A stretch of DNA of 64,000 nucleotides from Floccularia luteovirens (taxonomy: Eukaryota; Basidiomycota; Agaricomycetes; Agaricales; Squamanitaceae). The position numbers and the translations under genes were made by a program. Below the pieces are notes generated by a model. That model saw only the letters and a program-made list of their open reading frames with translations. It was not told the DNA's origin and searched no databases. Below, piece by piece: positions 13,401 to 24,419 of the stretch (the first letter of the stretch is position 1; every line of letters starts with the position of its first letter). Location of the stretch: positions 434,001-498,000 of the forward strand of contig VSJF01000001.1 of assembly GCA_009739215.1 (NCBI GenBank), in the 5' to 3' direction.

Positions 13401-13625
13401 AGCCTTCCTGTGTGAAGTTGAAATGGGAACACTAATATTACCCCCCCCCAAAGGTTCTTGGAAGATTTTAAAGATAAATGTTTGTCGAAACCAGGCAATC
13501 CAGGATTCTGGGAAGATATTTGCAAGGTGGGAAGAGAACTTAGTTTGATAGGTAAATCTGAAGCAAGCAAGCTTGGGGGTACTTCTAATATCCCGGATGA
13601 ACGAGCTGATAGTGTGAGTTTTTGA
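10482..13625 (+). CDS. KU80: Ku80, non-homologous end-joining DNA-end binding subunit
   Basis: Partner of Ku70; binds broken DNA ends and telomeres. Exon 1 is only 21 bases (10482-10502, MPAERAG) followed by a GTACGT donor and a 49-base intron. The vWA-like domain follows (YTVTMFLIDTSPSM), then the beta-barrel core (DICGFF, MGEVQYVWADP, VAMSSIVQAM, KMGVLCPRIH, CFLWTQMPFADDVR) and a C-terminal helical Ku-PK-bind-like domain (about 13130-13560). About ten short introns. The frame breaks at about 12072-12085: the conserved core continues in the +1 frame with one surplus base. A 58-base GT-AG intron (12029-12086, GTGAGT donor) would also restore frame but would remove the conserved MGEVQYVWADP stretch. 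The exact C-terminal end is uncertain. Confidence 0.88.
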
Positions 13626-13897
13626 TTCCATTTCTACGGGTGAACAGGTTTTTGACAGTGATATTGTGGTTTATATAGTTCTTATCATGATTTAATCGTT
13701 TGGCTAGGAGAGATTGAAATCGATAATGTCGTCATTGTCATGTTATTTCACGATCTATGGGTATATACATAATTTGTAAACAAAGTAGAGGGACAATTCT
13801 ATGAGTCTTTGTAGTCCGGAGTGAGGGGGCCATCTCGGGTAGTACATGAAATAATACAGAAAACACATCTATAAAAAAATAGAACATCGAACGCTTT
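13626..13897. other. Convergent 3' flanks of KU80 and ABC transporter
   Basis: AT-rich gap between convergent stops; no gene or clear site seen. Confidence 0.5.
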
Positions 13898-16659
13898 TCA
13901 CAAGAACGCCTGTGCTTGTAAACGCCATATCCGGGCATATTCTCCACCACGCCGGATCAGCTCGTCATGTGTACCCTCTTCTACAATCACCGAGTCGTTC
14001 ATATACCTTACCATACAAAAAAATTGAAAGTTAGCTGTCGGAGTTAATTCCAATAAAAGCAACTCCCACAGAATGATGTCCGCATGACGCGTAAGGTTCC
14101 CAAATCGATGCGAAGAGAAAACCATAGTTTTGTTCCCGCGCAACTTTCGAAGACGTTCGAAAAGATCTAATGTGTTGATAATCAGATCGTCTCGTCTAGC
14201 TTTGAAATGGTGGGAAAGGAAATGTACCGTGCTCTGCAGTAGGATCTAGACTTGCAGATGGTTCATCAAAGAGTAGGAGGCCAACGACAGAAGGTTGGTC
14301 TGAGACTAGGGATCGCATGAAAGTCCTAGATCTGAACAGGACATTAAATGGAAGAAGAAAAAGTCAGATTTGTCACTTTAAGAGTTATATCCGGGACGTA
14401 CAAAGCAATACGTTGCATCTCTCCTCCACTAACACCCCGACCTCGATGGTGACTCTTGTCACTATCCCAATTTTCTTCATTACCACTTTTACCAGCATCA
14501 TCATCGCTCTCACTAGCATCGTCACTTTCATATTTCCCTGTTTTCCCACTTGCCTGCGAGAGAGCCTGACGTACTCTATCAAAGTTGACTTTTTCACCAA
14601 ACATACTTTTACTCCCTTCCGGCAACCCCGAAAAATAATCTTTCACTGGAGGGTCCAGAGTTGTTTTGTAACCTTTTGGTAAGCGTGAAACAAAAGAGGC
14701 TGCACCGCCTAATTCTGCTGCTTCGATTATTTTGCTAGTTGGGGGTGGCAGATCAGGTTCGTTGGAAGGCTCGGTGACGGAGGTTGCGCCAAGGGCAATG
14801 TTCTCTCCTATCTTTGGTCTGTTGTTAGTTTAGGGCTCATATTTGATACTTTGAATATGGACATACAGAAACAGGGAATACTGTGTAGTCTTGGAATAGT
14901 ACACTAGTCGCTGCGCGTAGGTCTGCGAGGCGAATATCTCGCACATCTTGTCCGTTAACATGAATAGATCCAGAGATTGGGTCATAAAGCCGTGAAATAA
15001 GTTTAAGAATAGTGGATTTTCCGGAGCCGTTGACACCAAGGATTACCTATTTAGTCATGGGTTATGAATAATACAATGCCACAAGCTTGTACAACACCTA
15101 CGCAAAGTTGCCCTGCTCTAATCTTGAATGAAACGTTGCGCAATGCATATGAATCAGTGTCAGGATATTTGAAAGATACATCTCTAAATGGAACCATTAA
15201 TATTACGTGGCGAGGTAGAGATAGGTTGTCGCACCTAAATTCGATCTCGAGACCACATTCTTGAGTGGTCTCTTTTACATCTTTGCCTGTATCATCCCAA
15301 AGACTTTTGTCACCATCCTTGATTACATTTTCGATTTTTCCTATCTCATAAAGTCTTCTGACCGCGCTCAGTTTTTCGATGACTGATTCCGATTCATCTA
15401 ACAAAGCAAATAGGGAATGGGAGAACCCTTCTGTCGTTTGTGTGATAAGATTTAATGAGGCAAGTGATAGTGGAATGTCTGCAGGGTGTTGTGCAGCACG
15501 TAGGGAGAAAACAATCTGAGGAAGTTCTCTAAGTGGATCTTCTAGAAATGTGGAAAAGTTAAGCCTAGAGCGAACGCTATAAGCGTTGAAGGCTTCAAAA
15601 AAGTCCCCAGCTTTATCGCCAAGGTTTCTGAGGCTCCTTCGGTATTCTGTTCCGGGAATGAATGAAGGTACATAAATATGAGGTGTTACATACGTTGAAG
15701 CATGTGTGTCCACATGGCACCTGCAACAATCTCTTTCCGATGAGCGGCATCAATAATAGAGCGTTTGAGCCCTTCTGTCCGGATGAAGTCTTGGTTAGTT
15801 GTAGTGGCAGCCCATACTATGAACAAACATGAGCATTAACTAAGATGGGGAGGACCACATACTTACCACCACTGCTAATGTATGGGTTACGTACAGAGAA
15901 CCATTGGAATAATGTATGTGAGAACATGGCAAGAAGTAGACCGTCTTGATGGTGTCTAAGTACTGTCAAAAGTACGGAGAGCTGTGAGGCAACCCGAATT
16001 GTGGTAGAGACCACATGCAAAGCCATTGCGAGCGTATCCCATGCAATACTAGAACGAGAATCCGCGGGAAGGGCCTGTTCTAATTGGCGCTGTACTGCGG
16101 GATCAGAAAAAGTAGGGACATCCAGCCGAGCCATTGCATGAAACATGTGTATTGAGTAGAATTGTTTGATGCGCATTTTTAGTGGAACAGAAACGCGTCG
16201 CCCGATGTGACGCAGAATACGTGTGGCAACAGAAGTAATGAAGCGTCCAAAGGCAACTCTAAATAGCAATGAAGTGTCAACTGTGCGGTGGTCAACAGCT
16301 GTTTGCACCTAAGCAAAGGAGTCTTAGCGAAGATAATAGGATGTCAAGGTAGGAACATTTACGATTCCAAGTAGTTGAGCTGAGTACCATAACGAGACGG
16401 CGGGTAGGAGGGACAGTAGGTTGTCAGAAACGATGTATGTGGCCAGTAGTAGCCAGCAGTCTCGCATTGCAGCAATATCGCATAGCATCTGCCATATTGC
16501 AGGGAATGCGTTGATAGCTTCTATAATGTTCGTGCCCTTCAGACGTGGAGTGACCGTTGATTGCAAGCGGTCCTCGTAGAGATCCCATACGCCAACACGA
16601 GTATGCTTTATATGTGTAGCATCACGACGAATGCTCTTTCTTGTGCTCTCCCCGGTCAT
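13898..16659 (-). CDS. ABC half-transporter (TMD-NBD, fungal ABC-B-like)
   Basis: ATP-driven membrane transporter with one membrane domain and one nucleotide-binding domain, so expected to work as a dimer. The N-terminal half carries hydrophobic helices (for example around WLLLATYIVSDNLLSLLPAV) and coupling segments; the NBD follows from about 15250 down. Walker A is GVNGSGKST (about 15010), the Q-loop region reads SVLFQDYTVFP, the signature is VSGGEMQRIALSR (split by an intron), Walker B with D-loop is GLLLFDEPSASLD, and the H-loop histidine is in FSSHRFG. Between Q-loop and signature sits a long low-complexity acidic insert rich in Asp/Ser (about 14440-14560). Substrate and membrane are unknown; the family is common and often multi-copy in Agaricomycetes. 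Divergent from MIP1, 158 bases apart. Confidence 0.9.
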
Positions 16660-16817
16660 ACGAGCAATATGGGTATCAGTACTAATAGGAATAGAGAAAT
16701 TTCTTGAACGCTGTCATCATATTCAGGTTCAAGTATCAAAGTCGTGTTTTATATAATTGTGCACAGCTTAAAATTATAGTTGTCACATTCATTTCCTGTC
16801 ACGGTTAACAAATTTCT
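16660..16817. promoter_or_regulatory. Shared divergent promoter, ABC transporter / MIP1
   Basis: Only 158 bases separate the two start codons, so the promoters must overlap. It is AT-rich and contains a TTTTATATAA stretch (about 16747-16756) that could be a TATA element. No other site recognised. Confidence 0.55.
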
Positions 16818-19800
16818 ATGCTTCCCCATCGGCACTGCCAATTTACGCGTAGTCTGCACGCTTTCAAATATCGCCCTCACACCCAGAAATCGGATCACAC
16901 ATCACTTAATACCGCGCCTAACTCCCTAGACGTTGATATCAATATAAATACTTCTGCGAGACATCTTAACAAGCAAAATGGTACCCCACAGAACAAGGTC
17001 GCGTCCAATGCTATTGACGACAAGTTGAATACCGCTCAGACATCTACTTGGCGTCATGGCAAGTTTTCTGATTTACACGGCAGCATTTAGGCTTATTTCT
17101 AGCAGCAAAGCGTAATGCTCTTGGTGTGCAGCTTCTGTCACGCGACTTGCATGCTCAGATTTTCAAGAAGACCACATTCTCCCCTCCTCCACCTGCATAT
17201 GTTCAAATTTCCCGCGAACATCTTCAAACTCATGGTCTAGATCCTGCGCAAGCGTCTGTTCTTCCTGACACCAGTTTCCAACTTCCCCCCTTACAAGGCA
17301 ACAATCTTTCTGAACATTTCCATCGCATCGGTATGAATTCCGCACATCCTTGGTTAGAATTATCTACCCAACTATCTGTTGCTGATCTCCCACCGAAGCC
17401 TGCTCATTGGGATATTCAGAGTGGTTGGACGAAATACCATTTTCGTTCTGATGGCTCGAGTTACAGTGAATCGGTGCCATTTCCTGCGCACAACGGGGTT
17501 CCCGAACAAATGCTTGTCTTTGATGTTGAAACCATGCCTCGTCACCACCCATATGCCATCCTTGCTTGTGCTGCATCACCTAATGCATGGTATACATGGA
17601 TCTCCCCTTGGTTACTTGAAGAGTCCTCGGATCCACAACAGCTAATCCCTTTTGGCGACACTTCGACTTCTAAGATTGTCGTTGGACACAATGTCTCGTA
17701 TGATCGCATTCGTCTACGTGAGGAATACACACTTGAAGGTACACGCACACGCTTTCTCGATACAATGGCTCTCCATGTGGCCGTGAAGGGTATCTCTTCT
17801 CACCAGCGGCCAGCATGGCTCAAGCACCGGAAACTCAAGGATAAGCAAATAACTCGCCAACAGGAGGCCGTCGATGTGATTCTTGGGCTTCTCAGTCAAG
17901 TAAATAGTCGTATTGATGCCGAAGAAGACCCAGCAAAGTTAAACGAGCTTATCCAATTACGCAGTGACATGTCGGATAGCTTAGCAACCTTGCAATCACA
18001 ATCTCGATCCGCGATAGAAACGGACGCAGTTGCTTCAACCGACATAACAACATTATCGAGCGACGATGTATCTGAAGTAGAACAGCGCTGGGAAGATATC
18101 ACATCCGCCAATTCTCTCGCTGATGTTGCAAGACTTCATTGTGGTATTATGATGGACAAGTCCGTACGGGATGACCTGATGGTTCTTTCCCCTTCTGATA
18201 TCCGTGCCGATATACATGATTACCTGGATTACTGTTCGGAGGACGTACGAGTAACGCATTGTGTATTTGGCGCAGTGTTTCCATTGTTCCGACGAGCTTG
18301 CCCTCATCCGGTGTCCCTTGCTGGTATATTGACCATGGGTTCTGGGTTCCTTCCTGTGAACGAAGAATGGGAGGCATACCTAGCACGTGCGGAGGGTGTA
18401 TATAAAGATATGGAACAGGGTGTGCTGAACAAGCTTAAGCAGCTTGCGGAAGACGCGCGTATACTGATGGATACACCTGAAAAATGGCAGAGGGATGTGT
18501 GGCTTAGTCAACTTGACTGGACACCAAAAGTTGCAGGCAAATCACGAGGGATATTTCCCCCAGATGAGGTAGACTTCAGAGTATCAAGGGAGATGTTGAT
18601 CTTAATTATTTTCGTTTCTACAGGTTGCAAGCTCAAAATCAATACCCAAAGAAGCAGAAGGTCACTTAAGTTCACCCCACACCTTACCAAAATGGTATGC
18701 AGAAATTACCGCAGATCCAGTAGGCACCAAAGCGATCTCGCGTATTCTCCCTCTTCTTCTCAATCTCTCCTATGAAAACCACATCCTCAAGTATACCCCG
18801 AAAGAAGGTTGGTATTATACGATAGAAGAGAACTTAGAAGGGAATGAACCTACCATCCACCGCCTACCAAGCTCAAAACAAACACGCACAACACAAATTC
18901 TCTCTGCGAGGCATGCAATCTCGACACTACGCGATGGGAGAATGAGTTGTAGTAATAAAGGACTAGCAGAGAAGGTCTCTAAAGGAGAGCGTGGGGAAGA
19001 GGTTAAAGGAGAAATCCTTGAGCTAGCAAAAACAACGCTTGAATCCATACATGAAGACATAAATGCGGACAAAATACCCAAAGACCCCTGGTTGAGCCAA
19101 TTAGATTGGACACCCGTTGAACCACAAAATGGCTCTTCTTCGAAGTCTAAGCCTAGAAGCAAAGCACCGAAAGCTGATCCTCCGCCCAAAACATTCTTTC
19201 CAAAATGGTATTGGGACCTTACAAAACCGAAGAAAGGGTTTCCACCAGGTTCTTTAGATATCACCCCACGAAGTCGTGTAGCACCAACACTACTTCGATT
19301 ATCATGGCGGGGTTGGCCACTTTTTCACTCACGAGAACATGGGTGGGTGTTCCGAGTCCCTGCTGGTGGTGAGACAACTCCATTAACTGTCACAACGAAT
19401 GAGGACGCAGGCCAAAATCCACCTACGAATGTACCTGGATTGGGTCCCAGTTTATCATTTTACGACCCAGCCGATGATGCTCTTGCTGAGCCTGCTTTGA
19501 GGGGCGGATTCTCATTTCATAAGCTGCCGCACAAAGATGGGGAACGTGCTAATGTTGGGAGCCCCCTTGCGAAAACGTTTGTCAAGCACGCTCAAGATGG
19601 TACTTTGTGTAGTCCAGGTGATGAAGCCCGCGAAGCGCTTGAGATGAATGCACAATGCAGTTATTGGATCAGTGCGCGCGATAGGATTATGAACCAGATG
19701 GTCGTATGGCAAACTGAGCGAATGGATTTGGGTTATAATGACAAAGAGATGACGAGTTCTGGTGAAGGAATTTCACGGAAATGGGGCGTCATTCTCCCGC

Positions 19801-21128
19801 AAGTTATAACTATGGGAACTGTTACTCGCCGCGCTATCGAGAAAACATGGTTGACTGCAAGTAATGCCAAGAAGAATCGTGTCGGTTCCGAGCTCAAAGC
19901 GATGGTGCGAGCACCCCCTGGGTACGCGATAGTTGGCGCTGACGTCGATTCCGAGGAGTTGTGGATATCAAGTTGCATGGGTGATGCGCAGTTTGGCTTA
20001 CATGGCGCAACTGCGCTCGGGTGGATGACTCTCGAAGGCACAAAAGCCGCCGGCACTGATCTACATTCGAAGACAGCTTCAATCTTGGGAATTACGCGAG
20101 ACCAAGCGAAAGTTTTCAATTACTCGCGTATTTATGGTGCAGGTATGCGGCATGCAGTTTTACTTCTGTTGCAGGCCAATCCAGGGATGGCCCAAGAAGA
20201 GGCCCAACGCCTTGCTGAGCGCTTATATGCCTCGACGAAAGGACGTAACACACATCGTCAAGATATATTCGAACGTAAATTCTGGTTTGGTGGCTCTGAG
20301 AGTTACGTTTTCAACAAGCTCGAAGAGATTGCTCTCTCGGATACTCCACAAACACCTGCGCTTGGATGTGGGGTTACTCACGCACTGTCCCGTGCGCATC
20401 TCCCTGCTGCTTTTGGCGAAGATTACATGCCCTCGCGCATCAATTGGGTTGTTCAATCTTCGGGGGTTGACTACTTACATATGCTCATTGTTGCGATGGA
20501 CTACCTCTTGAAACATTATGACATTCGTGCGCGTTATCTAATCTCAGTCCATGACGAACTACGATATCTTGTTCGAGAAGAAGACAAATACAGAGCAGCA
20601 CTGGCCTTGCAGATTGCTAACTTGTGGACTCGTGCGTTCTTCGCCTACAAGCTCGGGATGGACGATCTCCCCCAAGGCGTGGCATTTTTCTCTGCCGTTG
20701 ATATCGACCACGTCTTGCGTAAAGAGGTAGATATGCCTTGTGTAACACCATCACAGCCGACTCCAATCCCGCCTGGCGAGAGTCTTGATATAGCTGAAGT
20801 TCTGGCGAAGACCGGCGGAGGGTCACTGTGGGCAGACCATCGACCAATGTCACAGGATATCCCAATGGAATTGGTGGGATCATTAGAGGGATACCTCGAA
20901 CCAGATTGCATGGTGCACCGTGCTCGTAGCGCAGCTTTTCTTCGTGCCCAGGCGACGACAGATTTTGGAGAAGTGAAGGGTCTTGCACAGAAGGTCTATG
21001 GGAGGAAGTTTGATGGCAGTTCCAAATCAAAGAGAAAAGCAAAAAAAGCGACACCCCTTGGAAATGGAGAAGGGTACGATTGGTCTGAGACAGTAGAGAG
21101 ACTGTTGAAACAGGAAAATATAGCCTAG
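16818..21128 (+). CDS. MIP1: Mitochondrial DNA polymerase gamma catalytic subunit
   Basis: Replicates mitochondrial DNA in the matrix. Three exons, 16818-17058, 17103-18568 and 18624-21128, give 1403 residues, longer than the roughly 1250 of yeast Mip1. The N-terminus is Arg/His-rich and acid-poor, as in a mitochondrial presequence. The 3'-5' exonuclease has Exo I (FDVETMPRHH), Exo II (GHNVSYDR) and Exo III (YCSEDVRVTH). The polymerase has motif A (GADVDSEELWISSCMGDA), motif B (KVFNYSRIYGAG) and motif C (VHDELRYLV). The first intron (44 bases) requires a GC donor (GCAAGT); GT alternatives break the frame before the conserved RNALGVQLLSRDLH. The linker between domains contains two copies of a module that starts WLSQLDWTP (about residues 545-640 and 724-811). 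Confidence 0.96.
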
Positions 21129-21631
21129 TAATAGCAATACCTAGTTCCCTTTCCATATTTTACTACTTCATAATTGTGTCCAACAGCGTTCTGTAATTTA
21201 TGCTATATTTATATCGTAAATATTCTCGAAGAACATATCCTTTTCGACCATCTTATAGTTTCTTAGCGTCTGATCATTCCTGTCGCCTCCAAATTTTAAT
21301 TATGAGCTATGAGGATGTATTTCTTCACGTTTACCGTCCAGCAGAACAGCGTCCGACGAACTTGTTCTGCGAAACTGTGACTAAAAAAAGAAGTCATGTT
21401 GTATACACATCTCCAAGCTATTTCCAATTCTCCAGGCCCAAGTACATTCCCTAGTTTATCCTCAGGACATCTTTTTTGACTGTACAAGTTTGGGCGCTAC
21501 ATAATTGCTACAGGGATGCATATACGTGGCTAGCTGCCGTACAATGGAGCCGCCCTGTTCTGTAAGGGTGCAAAATATTCGCTCCTGTTCTTTTTGTCTC
21601 GAGGACCTCTGTAAACCTAGAGTTCAATAAC
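21129..21631. other. MIP1 3' flank and P450 promoter
   Basis: No gene seen in these 503 bases; AT-rich 3' flank on the left and upstream region of the P450 on the right. Confidence 0.5.
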
Positions 21632-23784
21632 TTGCTCACAAATATGCTCTTCGTGAGCTGTGTTGCTGCTCTTATCATCGCAGGAATTGTTATCGGTCTT
21701 GTTCGGAAGAGGCAGCGTCATCCATTTCCTCCAGGCCCGAAAGGACTTCCAGTAATTGGGAACGTGCACCAAGTACCGTCTGACCATACCTGGCTTACTT
21801 TCATGAAATGGGCTGAGCAATACGGTGGGTCTTACATTTTCCAAAGGAATTTCAGTAATAAATATGATATACTACCAGGGGAGATATTTTATATCTCAAT
21901 GTTTGGCAAACATACCATTGTGTTGAATTCACCGAAAGCAGCTATAGAGCTGTTGGAGAACCGAGGCGCTATATATTCAGATCGTCCGCGCATGGTGATG
22001 GCTGGTGACATGTAAGCGCTTAAGTCCTAAAACTATATCTTGCGCATTCAGTTGGATTCACAGCTGATTTGATATCAATAACACAGAGTCGGATATTCCA
22101 ACACCATTTCCCTCTCTCAATACGGCGCCCATCACCGTGACCGACGAAAGCTTATCTTCGAAACATTTGGTCCACGAAAAATCGCACAATTTCAACAATT
22201 TGAAGAGGAACAAACACAGAAACTCCTCCCTCTATTGCTGAACTCACCGAAAGAGTTTCATGAAAGCATTAAAACGTGTGTACCTACATCTGTTTATCAA
22301 AACAACATTTTGAGGGAATCTTCCAGGCATGTCGGTTCTGTCATTTTCTTCATCTCACACGATTATAAAGTTACTGGACCAGAAGACCCCTTTCTTAACC
22401 TTGCAGAACGTGCGAATGGTCAATTTATCAAAATGGTCAGCCCAGGTGCTTTCTTGGTTGATGTTCTCCCTATCTGTATGTATTTCTTTCTTCCATGCTT
22501 TGTACAATGCAGAGCTTGATGCTTTTGTTCTACCAGTGCGTTTTGTTCCTGCATGGTTCCCATTCGCACACTTCCAAAGACTAGCAAATATTTGGCGTAA
22601 AGATGCAGAGGATTTACGGGACTTGCCATATAATTATGTTAAAGAGCGATTTGTATGCGTTTTCAAAATTCATATAACGGTATTGTCAAAGCTCAATTAT
22701 GTATAGTTACGAGGAGAGGCTGGGCCTTCATTTACCGCAAATCTTCTAAGAAGAAAGCCAGAAATCACACCTGAAGAAGATTTGGACTATCGATGGATTT
22801 CTTCTAGTATTTATGGTGGTATGTTTTTCATTTCATACAGGTATCCATACTTGATTTATTCATTTTTTTCCTACAAAAAATGATAGCTGCAGTCGATACA
22901 GTAAGCTTCCCGCCTTTCTAATCCATCAGGCGTGTCCCATCCCAAAATTTTCGATATAGGTGACTACATGCCTGGACACATTCCTGCTGTTAATGATGAG
23001 ATACCCCGACGCCCAAAAGAAAGCTCAGGCAGAGATTGACACTTTCATTGGCACTTCCCGCCTTCCATCCTTCGGAGATAGACCACATCTTCAATACGTG
23101 GAAGCGATTTGCAAAGAGGTTATGCGGATGCACCCCGTGACCCCTCTGGGTTCGTGTTGAGTTACTCTGCTTTCTGCACGTTGGATTCATTATGTGAATT
23201 GGTAGGAGTTCCACATGTATCGACAACGGACGACGTTTATGGGGGATATCATATTCCAGCTGGTTCTACAATCATTGCCAATCAATGGTATAATTAATTT
23301 TCATCTTTACAACGAATACTTACATGATACCAAAGGGCAATCCTCCATGACCCTATAACTTACCCAGAACCATATGCTTTTAAACCGGAACGTTACCTTT
23401 CATCCAAATCACAGAATATAAACCCGGATCCACGCAAGTTTGTCTTTGGTCATGGACGCAGGTACGTGCACACTTTTTTATATCCATGCAATTATTAATA
23501 ATTCTCAAATTGTAGGATTTGTCCAGGGCAACACCTTGCAAATGACGAATACTTTATAGCAGTGGCAATGATATTATCGGTCTTCACCATCAGTCCTCCC
23601 GAGAAATCTGGTTTGAAAGAAGTTGGATTCACGAGCGGACTTGTCAGGTATGGAAGTTTCCGTAAGAGCGGATCATCCTTGGTGACTGAGCCTCGTTATT
23701 TTTGTTAGTTTTCCAGAACCATTTGAATGTTCTTTTTCTTTGCGCACACCTGAAGCTGCAACGCTAGTTAATAAAGAGGTGTAG
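21632..23784 (+). CDS. Cytochrome P450 monooxygenase
   Basis: Membrane-bound haem monooxygenase of the ER. An N-terminal hydrophobic anchor (LFVSCVAALIIAGIVIGLV) is followed by basic residues and the proline hinge FPPGPKGLPVIGN. The I-helix region reads GAAVDTVTT, departing from the usual AGxDTT; the K-helix ExxR is EVMR, the PERF-type motif is KPERYL, and the haem loop is FGHGRRICPGQ with the ligand cysteine. About nine introns of 50-70 bases. It resembles the large basidiomycete P450 group often labelled O-methylsterigmatocystin-oxidoreductase-like, but the substrate cannot be told. No other secondary-metabolism gene is nearby, so it is not obviously in a pathway cluster. Confidence 0.92.
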
Positions 23785-24419
23785 TAAATTACCCGGCTAG
23801 CAAGTCCTCCTGCGCACGAAGAATGTGGCATTAATTCACGATGTATGCTGTTGATATAGAAAATTATGGATGATTCCAGTTTGACATGTAACGCCTTGTG
23901 ATGTGAGATCTGAACGTTGAACTTATCCAACCTTATGAGAAAAACCTGAGGATTAAGGGCTCCTAAGACTCACCACTAACGTAGCAAGAATAAGATGCCT
24001 CGACATTCTAGTTGGCTCCAAAGCTTAAAATCAAACAGTACTGAACCCATGGATAACGTTTCTGGTCATGAGCGCGGTATATATAACTTCTTTTCTTGCT
24101 TCAATGATTCTATGATCACAAACTGAGTACAAGATCTGCCAAAGGACATTTGTATCAGCATCTAAAAGATCACATGTGTTGAGATATCAGTCCGTACAAG
24201 CACGCAGGAAGGGGGTCGAGCCAGTATGATAATTGAAAGGATGGGAGGTGTGTAATAGTACGATAAAGGCATGTGTGGGGAGGATGCACTAGACAGATAA
24301 GAAGGATTGCACATATTGTAAATACAACACACATGCAGAAAAAGGGGGAATTTAATATATGGAACCTCCAGCACAAAAAAAAACACAAATACTGATTGAA
24401 TATATACTGTATATATATA
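23785..24419. other. Convergent 3' flanks of P450 and RBM26-like gene
   Basis: No gene seen. AT-rich, with a TA-dinucleotide run at about 24409-24419 just after the RBM26-like stop. Confidence 0.5.
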
